Assembly: GCF_028890485.2 (NCBI RefSeq)
Contig: NZ_JARCHV010000002.1
Span: 744,001-808,000, forward strand
Length of the DNA: 64,000 bases
Direction: 5' to 3'
Origin: Planococcus sp. SK3692
Lineage (GTDB): Bacteria > Bacillota > Bacilli > Bacillales_A > Planococcaceae
Part shown: piece by piece, positions 52,199 through 60,531 of the stretch
How the letters are laid out: each line of letters begins with the position of its first letter
Numbering within the stretch: the first letter of the stretch is position 1
Translations under genes and position numbers: made by a program
Notes under the pieces: model-generated
What the model saw: only the letters and a program-made list of their open reading frames with translations
What the model was told of the DNA's origin: nothing
Databases searched by the model: none

Positions 52199-52241
52199 AG
52201 CCAAAATCCGTCCTTATCGATAAGATGAGGGCGGATTTTAT
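52199..52241 (+). terminator. Terminator after ceo
   Basis: AAAATCCGTCCTTATC pairs with AGATGAGGGCGGATTTT (with a small internal loop), then ATT. Confidence 0.75.
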
Positions 52242-52401
52242 TATGCCCACTTGTACTGAAATAGTCATTGCGGCCTAGTATTTTCCAATATATAATTAGT
52301 TAATTGTTCTTGAGGGTGATATTCAGCAGTTTTCTGATTTAATGGGGACAATGAAAGAATCCGTGTTTATTAATAGAAGAAATCCAAAGGGGATAGAGAG
52401 T

Positions 52402-55400
52402 ATGAGGGCGACTGTTCACATCGAGACAGCGAATGATTTGGTCCGCGTCATTAAGGATTTATGGGAGAAGAAATCACTGAAGGCGGCAAAGGAATTTTTG
52501 GACAGCATCCCGAATGAAGATGAATTCTACCGCTTGATCCGCATGGCGGACGAAGCGGATTTATACGGCTATAGCAATTTACTGGCGACAGCGAGTTATA
52601 AGCGTTTTGGCAGTTTGCGTTCGTATGCGTGGCATTGTGTGCGATTTATGGAAAATGGCCGCAGCCTCGAAGCCGAAGAAAAAATGCTGGCCCGCTTGCA
52701 GGGCATCCATGCCGATGCGTATCAAGATGAGGAATTGACGCATGCTCATCATCTATTACTGAAAGTGTATTGCCAATTGAACCGCATCCCGGAAGCAGCC
52801 GAGCAATTGGCGCGTATCGAGGAACTTGGCGGGGCGCGCCCGGACCAGCAGGCGTTTTTTGCCATCCATAGTGGAGATTGGGAAGGCGCAGAGCACATCT
52901 TGTTGCGTGCGCTACCGGACACGAATAGCCGTTGGAGCACAAGCGTTCATCTGCTGTATGCCGATCTGTTGGCGATGCGCGGGGCACCGGAGCGTTCGCT
53001 TGAGTTATTGATCCGGGCCGCGGCACAGTTTCCGCATGTCCACGCTTTTCGCACAGAACAAATCGCCAGGCTGCATCAACTGGGCCGTTTTGAAGAAGTG
53101 CTGAACGAAATGGAGGCAGTTCTAGAAGCCAATCCTTTTCATTCGCGCAAAAAAATGTTCATTCATTTGGCGGCGCATTGCTTGTATGAACTCGAGCGTT
53201 TCGAGGAGTTGGACCTTTGGATTGCCAAGCATGGCCATGAGTTGAAAGAGAGCCTTTATGCGAAAGCAGAAATCAACCCGAATGGGACATATAAAAAGCT
53301 ATCGTTGACGCCTGAAGTGCAGAAACTCAATTACTGTGTCCCGGCTTCGTTGTCGCTGATTTTACAGGCGTTCGGCCAAAAGGCGACACAAGATGATATT
53401 GCGGCGCATGTGTTTGACGTGACCGGCTCAAAATTGCAGACAACGATGTCCTATATGGAAACGCTTGGGTTTACCGCGCGTTATTTCAAAGGGACGATTG
53501 AACGCTATAAAGCTTTTATCGATGCGGGCGTCCCGGTGCTGCTCAGCATGATGATCGAAAATAGCGCGCACGTGCAGGTAGTGGTCGGATACGATGACCG
53601 CCTGCAAGCGCTCCTCATTCAAGACCCGAATGATTTAGGCCCATTTATGGTCGCGTACGACGAAGTGCCGAATATGTTCCGCATGACCGATTCCCTGAGC
53701 GTAGCGTTTGTGGACGCAGGCCGGAGCGATTTGCTCGAGATGCTGGACGATTCGGACCATCAGTTCTTTACCGACATCTATGAACTTCTCGATGTCGAAC
53801 CGCTTAACGAAGCACCATTTGCCGACTTTTTGGAGCAGCATAAAGAACAGCGCTATGCAGCGGTGCTCGGTTTGACGATGGCGCTTTCGAGCAAGTCAAT
53901 TGAATGGCATGAACAATGGCTGGAGCGGCTGCGCAATGAGTTCGATGCACACGATGCCGAGCTGGAATTACTGGAAGCGCATTTGTATTTCCAGAAAAAC
54001 CAAGGCAGTAAAGCGCTCTCCGCTTTGCGGGAACCGGCACACGCGAAAAGCCCGTATGCCCTGTTTTTAAAAGCGGCCATTTCCATGAATGAAGGAAAAG
54101 TGGAGCAAGCGATTCCATTATTGAAGCGGTCGATCGAACTCGACCATTACCAGCCGCTCGCCTATAGCCATTTGGCACGTTGCTATTTGGAAGGCGAGCG
54201 CATTTTCCAGGCCTATAAATGGTCGAAAATTGCAATCGGCCAATTGCCGGAAGATATGTACGCGCAAATTACACACGCTCTTATCCAGTACGAATACGGC
54301 GCTGTGGAGCAGGCTTACCGCCGGTTTATGGAATTAAGCGAGCAGCATCCAGACGATGGCTATTTCTTCTATGAAATGGGTCGTTGCCTGCAGGCGCTGG
54401 ATAAAACAGAAGAAGCGTTAGTGAGCTACCGGCGAGCACTTGCTTTGGATTCCGAGCAGCCTTTCGCGTATTTACGCATTGCGGAATTGTTCATGGAGAA
54501 AGAGCGCTGGGTAGAAGCCAAGGAAATTATTGAAGAAGGCTTGAAGAACGAGTTGGATCAAGACATTCTTCACTCGTATTTAGGCCATATCGCAATCGAA
54601 CAGCAGCAGTTTGAACAAGCGGAGGCTGCTTACAGACACGCATATGAACTTGACCCGGAAGACTTATTTACACCGGTGCATATTGCACAGGCGCTATACG
54701 GCCAAAATCGCAGCGAACAAGCTTTGGCTTTTTTAAAGCAAGGATTGGCACAGGCAGATGCCGGCTACCGGCTCCGCGCGGCTGATTTGATTTTAGAGCA
54801 TTCGGAAGACCCGGTGTCTGCTGGTGAAGCCTTGCAGATCATCGAGGATGGCTTTCCGCTTTCCGAAGGTGAAGATCTCTATATGCTTGCAGAACGCTAT
54901 AGCGAGTTCGGGGCGGCACCAAGCTTGCGCCACCGCGTCATCGCGGGGTTGAAAGGGCTGCGCAAGGTCGGTGATCCCCAAATCCTCTGTTTGGAAGCGG
55001 AACTGCACGAACAGGCCGGCAATCCGCGCTTTGCGAAACATCTTTACGAAACGGCTGAGATTCCGCTGGCACTCGCAAAGCAAGGGGGGCTTGCGGAGGC
55101 AGCTGGCGATTTCGACCGCGCGATTGCCTTTTACGAGCAAGCGGCGCGTGAGGAAGTGGGTTATGCACCGGCGCTTGGTGGGTTGGTGCGTTGTTACCGG
55201 GAAGTCGGAAAGACCGAGAAAGCATTTGCCGCCGCACTGGATTTCATCGCCGCCGAACCGTTGTCTGCAGTATTGCCGGACTTGGCCGGGTTTGCTGCAA
55301 CGCCTGCCGATATTGAAAAATTGAACCGACTGCTTGGCCGGATTGAAGACCAAGTGCCGGCGGAATGGCTGTATGCCGCACAGGCGCATGTCTACGAGGC

Positions 55401-56529
55401 AGCCGGCGATTTCGAGACGGCGGAGGCACTGTTCCTTCTGGCAAATGAGCAACCGAATGCTTTCCCATCGCGTTTTCAATATGTGCAATTCTTGAATCGA
55501 CACGGCGAGCACAAGCGTGCACTGGATAAGCTCAAGGCTTTGCTTATGGAAACGCCGGAAGAAGAGGAATTGTACGGAGAATATGTTTTAACATTAGAAC
55601 TGCTTGGAAAGATCCCGTTTCTTAAGCGCAATCTAGATAAATGGCTGCCGTCAGATGTGCAAGCGGAAGCGTATGTCCTTGCGGCGGGAGCAATGATGTC
55701 ACGGCTTGAACAATTGGAAGAACAAGCGCCGCGCGGTTTCTTTAAACGCCTGCGTCACCGCAGCAAAGGATTGATGTTCGCCAGTACCATCATCACGCTG
55801 TGCGAAACCTCAGCGAAGCTTGCACCCGATAGCGAAGACGCAGCGATTCAATTGGCGCAATTTTATTTGAACCGCGGCATGGCAAAAGAAGCGGTTGAGG
55901 AATTGGCGCCGTATGCGAAATCGCAAACGCCAGGAGAAGCACAGCGCATGCGGATTTTTGCTGAGCTTCAATTGGCGGAAGAAAACGGCAAACCGAAACA
56001 ATACAAGATGGTCATTGACCGCTTTCAAACCTATACGAAAACGGCGCCGATCGACGCGGAAGTGCTCGCTTGGTGGAGTGAGGCGCTGGAGATCCTGGAA
56101 GATATTCCTGGTGCTCTTGAAAAATTGGATGCCGCTATAACGCTCGAACCGTTCAATCCGGATCTTTATGTCCGTAAATGGAATGTGGTGGAATCGATGG
56201 GGGAGAAAGCGTGTACCGAGTTTGAAGACAATTTGCCGGAAGAAATGCATTTCGCAGAATGGTTGACGCTGGCACGGGCTGCGGCTTATTCAACCAAAGG
56301 ACAAGGGCAGCGAGCGAAAGAATTGATCGATCCACTGCTTTTGGAGATGCCAGGATTTGTGCCGGCGCATTATGAGCTGGCGCGGGCACAAGCGGCACGC
56401 CATAATCCTATAGCCGCAAAGGCGATTCTAAAGGAACTACTCGAGTCGGAAGAGGCTTCCGCGATTTGGGAGATGGCAGTGGAAGAGGACCTATTCGCGC
56501 CAATACTTGTCGAGCTTTCTAGTCCATAA
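52402..56529 (+). CDS. Giant TPR protein with embedded C39-like cysteine peptidase domain
   Basis: 1375 residues, cytoplasmic (no signal or membrane segment). Helical TPR-like repeats fill residues 1-290 and about 480-1375; between them a C39-type papain fold is inserted: Cys312 in NYCVPASLSLIL, His390 in AHVQVVVGYDD and an Asp near 408 in IQDPND, all three catalytic positions present. C39 domains usually cut double-glycine leaders or bind substrates; embedded in so long a TPR scaffold it may act on a protein partner. The repeats show the W/L-G-Y/A-F-P spacing (e.g. PLAYSHLARCYLEGERIFQA). ATG 52402 has GGGGAT upstream; longer starts at 52342/52351 exist. Neighbours give no clue. Confidence 0.82.
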   Translation: MRATVHIETANDLVRVIKDLWEKKSLKAAKEFLDSIPNEDEFYRLIRMADEADLYGYSNLLATASYKRFGSLRSYAWHCVRFMENGRSLEAEEKMLARLQGIHADAYQDEELTHAHHLLLKVYCQLNRIPEAAEQLARIEELGGARPDQQAFFAIHSGDWEGAEHILLRALPDTNSRWSTSVHLLYADLLAMRGAPERSLELLIRAAAQFPHVHAFRTEQIARLHQLGRFEEVLNEMEAVLEANPFHSRKKMFIHLAAHCLYELERFEELDLWIAKHGHELKESLYAKAEINPNGTYKKLSLTPEVQKLNYCVPASLSLILQAFGQKATQDDIAAHVFDVTGSKLQTTMSYMETLGFTARYFKGTIERYKAFIDAGVPVLLSMMIENSAHVQVVVGYDDRLQALLIQDPNDLGPFMVAYDEVPNMFRMTDSLSVAFVDAGRSDLLEMLDDSDHQFFTDIYELLDVEPLNEAPFADFLEQHKEQRYAAVLGLTMALSSKSIEWHEQWLERLRNEFDAHDAELELLEAHLYFQKNQGSKALSALREPAHAKSPYALFLKAAISMNEGKVEQAIPLLKRSIELDHYQPLAYSHLARCYLEGERIFQAYKWSKIAIGQLPEDMYAQITHALIQYEYGAVEQAYRRFMELSEQHPDDGYFFYEMGRCLQALDKTEEALVSYRRALALDSEQPFAYLRIAELFMEKERWVEAKEIIEEGLKNELDQDILHSYLGHIAIEQQQFEQAEAAYRHAYELDPEDLFTPVHIAQALYGQNRSEQALAFLKQGLAQADAGYRLRAADLILEHSEDPVSAGEALQIIEDGFPLSEGEDLYMLAERYSEFGAAPSLRHRVIAGLKGLRKVGDPQILCLEAELHEQAGNPRFAKHLYETAEIPLALAKQGGLAEAAGDFDRAIAFYEQAAREEVGYAPALGGLVRCYREVGKTEKAFAAALDFIAAEPLSAVLPDLAGFAATPADIEKLNRLLGRIEDQVPAEWLYAAQAHVYEAAGDFETAEALFLLANEQPNAFPSRFQYVQFLNRHGEHKRALDKLKALLMETPEEEELYGEYVLTLELLGKIPFLKRNLDKWLPSDVQAEAYVLAAGAMMSRLEQLEEQAPRGFFKRLRHRSKGLMFASTIITLCETSAKLAPDSEDAAIQLAQFYLNRGMAKEAVEELAPYAKSQTPGEAQRMRIFAELQLAEENGKPKQYKMVIDRFQTYTKTAPIDAEVLAWWSEALEILEDIPGALEKLDAAITLEPFNPDLYVRKWNVVESMGEKACTEFEDNLPEEMHFAEWLTLARAAAYSTKGQGQRAKELIDPLLLEMPGFVPAHYELARAQAARHNPIAAKAILKELLESEEASAIWEMAVEEDLFAPILVELSSP

Positions 56530-56637
56530 AGAGGAAAAAAGTCTCTCGTGTAAATATTCTGAATATGATAATGTGAAATAGCATAAGACTGCACGGATTT
56601 CGAGCCACGGACCACAAACCTGAAAGGGGCGTTCCGT

Positions 56638-56880
56638 ATGAAGTTAGAGAGTATCCGCACATTTTTATCCACGCTTCTCGAATATCGCGGCGTGCGCATT
56701 ACCCAGACCTTCAACTCCGAAGACGGTAAAACGCTTATCGTTCAGTGCGAGCCAAGCACCGGGGGACTGGTCATTCGCGACATGTCGAATGGCATGACGT
56801 GGGAATACACAACGCTTGAAGAAGCGACGCAGTTCATTGACAGCTATTTGCACCCAGAGACACCTAAAGTCAACGCCTGA
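56638..56880 (+). CDS. Hypothetical 80-residue protein
   Basis: Not recognised. Small soluble protein with predicted alpha-beta-beta-alpha order: helix ESIRTFLSTLLEYRG, strands VRITQTF, KTLIVQCE, GGLVIRDM, and a helix EEATQFIDSYL. GAAAGGGGC precedes ATG 56638. It is monocistronic with a strong terminator that overlaps its stop codon. No function can be inferred from the surroundings. Confidence 0.6.
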   Translation: MKLESIRTFLSTLLEYRGVRITQTFNSEDGKTLIVQCEPSTGGLVIRDMSNGMTWEYTTLEEATQFIDSYLHPETPKVNA

Positions 56881-56904
56881 ACAATTCTGTTCAGGCGTTT
56901 TTTT
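56872..56904 (+). terminator. Terminator overlapping the stop of the 80-residue gene
   Basis: Perfect 12-bp stem AACGCCTGAACA with ATTC loop, then TTTTTTT. Confidence 0.9.
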
Positions 56905-56920
56905 GTGTTCAAATAAATTT

Positions 56921-57217
56921 TCAAAAACGGTGTTTCGTATTCGATAACTTGAGCAAAAATGGAATTAACAAATGGGCAATCAATGTATATACAATGGAGA
57001 AAAGGATAAGAAGCGGCCAACCAACTTCCATATAGATAAGGAGATAATTGAACACCAGCACAAAAGGAATGAGAAATAGCATGGAACTCCAGAAATTCGA
57101 TTGGTATGTTGCATATTGAAGAGTATGGCAGTTTCGACATTTTTGCTTCCCTTTGAGGCTGAGCTTGAACGTATTCTTCCAGTCCCACTGGAATCCGCAA
57201 TTTTGGCATTGAGCCAT
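56921..57217 (-). CDS. CxxC-x19-CxxC zinc-ribbon membrane protein, copy 4 of 4
   Basis: 98 residues. An N-terminal zinc ribbon (CQNC, 19 residues, CRNC) followed by two hydrophobic helices (about 44-61 and 66-90) and a KLSNTKHRF tail. It matches the TIGR04104 (cxxc_20_cxxc) type of Bacillales proteins, of unknown function. It is the last of four adjacent minus-strand paralogues; the ribosome site AAAGGGCGG precedes ATG 57217. Confidence 0.75.
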   Translation of the reverse strand: MAQCQNCGFQWDWKNTFKLSLKGKQKCRNCHTLQYATYQSNFWSSMLFLIPFVLVFNYLLIYMEVGWPLLILFSIVYTLIAHLLIPFLLKLSNTKHRF

Positions 57218-57277
57218 GCAATCCGCCCTTTCTGCTAAGCAATTATGTATGAAATTGAAAGACCTTAAATCAGTTGG

Positions 57278-57589
57278 CTATTCGCTCGTTTTGCCGAAGC
57301 GTTTTTGGGTGTTCGATAGTTTATAGAGAAAAGGCGTAAGCAGTAGCGCAAGCGGAATGTAAATAACAAAGGCGAGAATGATCAATGGCCATCCAATTTC
57401 GTAATAATAACGCAGTACATTCATCGGTATAAGAAAGCCCATGGTGATTAAAAATGTAGTCCAGAAAGTTGATCTGCTAGAGACATATTGTCGTTTATGG
57501 CAATTCGGGCATTCCTTTTTGCCTTTCAAACTGAGCGTCATGACATCTTTCCAGCTCCATTTGAAATTACAGTTTTGGCAGCGGGGCAT
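57278..57589 (-). CDS. CxxC-x19-CxxC zinc-ribbon membrane protein, copy 3 of 4
   Basis: 103 residues, same plan: CQNC-19-CPNC ribbon, two membrane helices (about 42-60, 66-88), tail KLSNTQKRFGKTSE. The ribbon core FKWSWKDVMTLSLKGKKECPN is the most conserved part between the paralogues. ATG 57589 (MPRCQNC) is chosen because AAGGAAG lies upstream and the cysteine pair then starts at the same position as in the siblings. Confidence 0.75.
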   Translation of the reverse strand: MPRCQNCNFKWSWKDVMTLSLKGKKECPNCHKRQYVSSRSTFWTTFLITMGFLIPMNVLRYYYEIGWPLIILAFVIYIPLALLLTPFLYKLSNTQKRFGKTSE

Positions 57590-57605
57590 AAAAAACTTCC
57601 TTTCT

Positions 57606-57899
57606 TCAGCGGGGTTTCGGTTGGTTGGAAAGTTGAGTGTGATATGGCAAAACGATAAAAAGAGCACAAACGTATAGGGTGAAAATAAGAGTGAACAGAT
57701 TGAGTGGAATATCCAAATAAGGGCGCAGGATGTTTACAATGAATAGCAAGGCTCCGGCTGCATAAAACTTTTTTGCATTACTATGCGTTTTTAGATACTG
57801 CATCTCTTCGCAGTTCGGACATTTTTGTTTGTTCAAAAAGGAAACTTTAAATGCGTCTCCCCAACTCCACTTGGCTCCGCAGTTCTTACAATTCGGCAT
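57606..57899 (-). CDS. CxxC-x19-CxxC zinc-ribbon membrane protein, copy 2 of 4
   Basis: 97 residues: CKNC-19-CPNC ribbon, two helices (about 43-60 and 65-85), tail HTQLSNQPKPR. GGAGGG lies 5 bp before ATG 57899. It ends 17 bp before the next copy's start, so the array may be one transcript. Confidence 0.75.
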   Translation of the reverse strand: MPNCKNCGAKWSWGDAFKVSFLNKQKCPNCEEMQYLKTHSNAKKFYAAGALLFIVNILRPYLDIPLNLFTLIFTLYVCALFIVLPYHTQLSNQPKPR

Positions 57900-57932
57900 C
57901 AATTCCCTCCTATCTAAATGTATTTTTAATTG

Positions 57933-58229
57933 TCACCATAGCGGTTTTTGCTTGTTAGAAAGTTTAACGGTATATGGCACAACACCCATCATGACAATGA
58001 AAAAGACAGTGGCGATGGCGAGCGTAAGTTGGGTTGAGAAGTCGAAGTAGTTGCTTGCCGTAATAAGGATTACTAAAGGCAGCATGGTCAATAGGTAAGT
58101 TCTTAGTCTGTTATCAGGCACGAGGTATTGCCGTTCGCCGCAGGTTGGGCATTTCCGGTTATTTGTGAAACTGATCTTTAACGAGTCGCCCCAGTTCCAC
58201 TCGGTTCCACAGTTTTCACAATGAGGCAT
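57933..58229 (-). CDS. CxxC-x19-CxxC zinc-ribbon membrane protein, copy 1 of 4
   Basis: 98 residues: CENC-19-CPTC ribbon, two helices, tail KLSNKQKPLW. Three ATGs occur in a row (58235, 58232, 58229); the last is 7 bp from AAAGGAG and best spaced. This is the first gene of the array as transcribed. Confidence 0.75.
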   Translation of the reverse strand: MPHCENCGTEWNWGDSLKISFTNNRKCPTCGERQYLVPDNRLRTYLLTMLPLVILITASNYFDFSTQLTLAIATVFFIVMMGVVPYTVKLSNKQKPLW

Positions 58230-58310
58230 CATCATGCTCCTTTCGTGGGAATGTTTGGCTTCTTTCCTTTTTGTATACCCTTGATTTCAGGAGTAATCCA
58301 AATTTATGGG

Positions 58311-58365
58311 AAAAAAATAAGAAATCCTGCCTGCCAATTCCAGCGTACAGAATGGCGGGCAGGAT
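58311..58365 (-). terminator. Terminator of the gene at 58391
   Basis: ATCCTGCCTGCCA / TGGCGGGCAGGAT stem (one wobble); on the minus strand it is followed by a T-rich run. Confidence 0.78.
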
Positions 58366-58390
58366 GATAGTTTTGAGCGACACCAGTTTT

Positions 58391-58900
58391 TTAAGATTCG
58401 CTGGCGATGCGCTTGTAAATCAGGTCGAGCTGTTCCTGGAAATGGATTAGCTCGTTTTCTTTTTGCTGGTCGTGGAGTTCGCTGAGTGGGCTGGAAATTT
58501 GGAACGCGGTGCTTTGCAGCAGGTCGAACTCACCTGTCCAGCCGCGCTCTTCGATAACAGATTCCCAATGATTAACTTCTTTCACAACGGTCGACAAAAG
58601 AAGCTGGTTTTCTCCCTCAATAGTAAAAGTGAAGCGTTGTTCCGGATGGATGGCGAACCATTGGCCATGAACGGTTGTGACAAAATGCTCTAAGTCATCG
58701 TACTCGCTGTAGCCGAGCTGGTGGGATGTGTTTTTCGGGTTTGCTGCATTCGCATCGGACATTGCCAAAGCTTCGGTTTCTACTGATTTTTCCACTTCCT
58801 GTAGGGTGGGTGTGGAAGAATCGCCGAAATTGGCCTTGATGACTACCGCCACAAGTATAGCTAGCGATAATAGCGGGATAGCGATAATTAGTTTTTTCAT
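58391..58900 (-). CDS. Membrane-anchored hypothetical protein, 169 residues
   Basis: Not recognised. One N-terminal membrane anchor (IIAIPLLSLAILVAVVIKA, about 4-22), an acidic linker, then an extracytoplasmic domain of mixed structure with several Trp and a long C-terminal helix rich in Glu/Gln (HDQQKENELIHFQEQL). No lipobox cysteine. Its general layout (anchor plus acidic linker plus helical domain) resembles the protein at 23408, but I see no sequence match. Confidence 0.6.
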   Translation of the reverse strand: MKKLIIAIPLLSLAILVAVVIKANFGDSSTPTLQEVEKSVETEALAMSDANAANPKNTSHQLGYSEYDDLEHFVTTVHGQWFAIHPEQRFTFTIEGENQLLLSTVVKEVNHWESVIEERGWTGEFDLLQSTAFQISSPLSELHDQQKENELIHFQEQLDLIYKRIASES

Positions 58901-59179
58901 TTCAGATCCTCCGATTATTAACTGGATTGCAATTATATAGACCTAATATATCATATAATATCCATTATATTACCGGAAAATAAATTCTTTAATACTTAAA
59001 TAGAAATATCGAGTGTGAAAGGAAATTTTCATTCACATTCATGGTCTCATCAAACCTGACCAAAAATTATGTGTAATAAGACCTTGCTATTGAATGACAA
59101 TATTCATAGGATATAGGTATAATTTGTGAATAGAGAAAGTGTGGCATTTAGTTCAATACGAAGCAATGTCAATGCCCGC

Positions 59180-59626
59180 TCAAGAAAGTCTGCCATCAAT
59201 CTTCAAATCAGGGCAACGCTTCTTCAACTCAGCGATAAAAACATCTTGCTTTTCCGGGGAGATTTTCACTGTCCCGAACATCGTCGTATTGTTGATGAGT
59301 TCAATCGCGTCGCGTGAGGACAACAGTCGGTAGCCAGTGAAAATGTCGCGCGTTGGGCTGACTTTCAAGATGCTGGCGTATGGTATTCGGCTTCTAAAAG
59401 GGCCGGCTTTCACCAACAAATGTTGTTCCAGAAAAACGTAGCGAATGGCGAAAGTGATCCACAGGATAAGAGCGGTTGTCACGAAAAATGTAGACGAAAC
59501 GATCACGAACGCTGAAAACGGCGCACCCTCAAACAGTAGCGGAACGAACGAAACAGTGGCGATGATCAGGATCGCTGCCAGGAGGAAACGGATAAAAAAC
59601 GAATCGATTTTCGAATGGAAAGTCAT
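59180..59626 (-). CDS. YyaB-like bacterial PH-domain membrane protein (DUF1200)
   Basis: 148 residues: two membrane helices (about 12-32 and 38-60) followed by a PH-like domain with the pattern IPYASILKVSPTRD, LSSRDAIELI and VKISPEKQDVFIAELKKR, characteristic of the bPH_4/DUF1200 group. Function unknown in the family. Monocistronic on the minus strand, with an AT-rich promoter region at its right side. Confidence 0.78.
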   Translation of the reverse strand: MTFHSKIDSFFIRFLLAAILIIATVSFVPLLFEGAPFSAFVIVSSTFFVTTALILWITFAIRYVFLEQHLLVKAGPFRSRIPYASILKVSPTRDIFTGYRLLSSRDAIELINNTTMFGTVKISPEKQDVFIAELKKRCPDLKIDGRLS

Positions 59627-59777
59627 GTATACTCACCTCTATACATCTATACGGATGAAAGCCCTAGAAGCTTCACTTTTTCCACTTTTGGTGCATTTCT
59701 CTATAAAAGTTCGTTCTGCCAGAGCGATTAATGAAGGATGCGCACATTACGGCTTAGCAACTGAAGGGGGATAATAC

Positions 59778-59960
59778 ATGCTGAAGAAAAACGCGAAAAT
59801 AGCCCTGGCAGTAGTTCTTTTCTTCTCGCTTAAGGATCTTCTTACGGGCGGAGAAATCCAATGGGTAAACACCCTAATGTTCGGGATTATCATATTTCTT
59901 TTATATTTTTTATGGGACTGGGCAAAAGAGCCATATGACTGGAGTAAGCATAAACGATAA
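59778..59960 (+). CDS. Small membrane protein, 60 residues
   Basis: Two hydrophobic helices (about 6-22 and 32-48) ending in an aromatic, basic tail (DWAKEPYDWSKHKR). GAAGGGGGAT lies 8 bp before ATG 59778. Unrecognised family. Confidence 0.55.
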   Translation: MLKKNAKIALAVVLFFSLKDLLTGGEIQWVNTLMFGIIIFLLYFLWDWAKEPYDWSKHKR

Positions 59961-60072
59961 GCAATTGCGCAATCGGCTGGCTGAACTAAAGATTTTGTTT
60001 AAGCTCCCCTCGTTCCGTCTATAGGAGTGAATGAGGCAATTCCAATCCAGACTAATTGAAGGAGGAATTTTA

Positions 60073-60408
60073 ATGAGCATGCAGAACATCGAACAGAATG
60101 ATTTGGTGCGGGATGAATATGGCAATTACTATAAAGTGGTCGGCTTACATAAAGATGAAGATACCTTGAAGGCGATCGAGATTTCCAATTTGTATTTCGA
60201 GACGTCCTTCCAGTATGCCGCGTCGCAAATTGCCGATGCCCAAAAGCCGGTCGGCGTCTTTTTGCAGGAGCAGTTCAACGAATTCGTCGCGGACGTTGAA
60301 AGCCGCGAACGCCCGGTCTACGGCATCAAAGACTTGATGGTCAATAAAATTGAGGTTTATGCGGTCGATATCACGCAGCCGCATCCAAAACGCGAAGAAA
60401 CGGTATGA
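60073..60408 (+). CDS. Hypothetical 111-residue protein
   Basis: Not recognised. A soluble protein beginning MSMQNIEQNDLVRDEYGNYYKVV, which reads like a small beta-barrel (SH3/KOW-like) start, followed by helices. ATG 60073 has GGAGGAA 7 bp upstream; the longer frame from 60031 has no ribosome site. It has its own strong terminator. Confidence 0.6.
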   Translation: MSMQNIEQNDLVRDEYGNYYKVVGLHKDEDTLKAIEISNLYFETSFQYAASQIADAQKPVGVFLQEQFNEFVADVESRERPVYGIKDLMVNKIEVYAVDITQPHPKREETV

Positions 60409-60417
60409 TTTCACTTG

Positions 60418-60456
60418 CGCCCTGTCTGGATTCTGACAATCCGGACGGGGCGTTTT
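60418..60456 (+). terminator. Terminator of the 111-residue gene
   Basis: 15-bp stem CGCCCTGTCTGGATT / AATCCGGACGGGGCG (two wobble pairs), then TTTT. Confidence 0.82.
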
Positions 60457-60531
60457 ATCGTTTTTTTAACATCTCCTTAACCTTCTGTCATTAGGCTGAG
60501 AGAAGACAGCCAGGAGAAGAGGGGGACGCAC

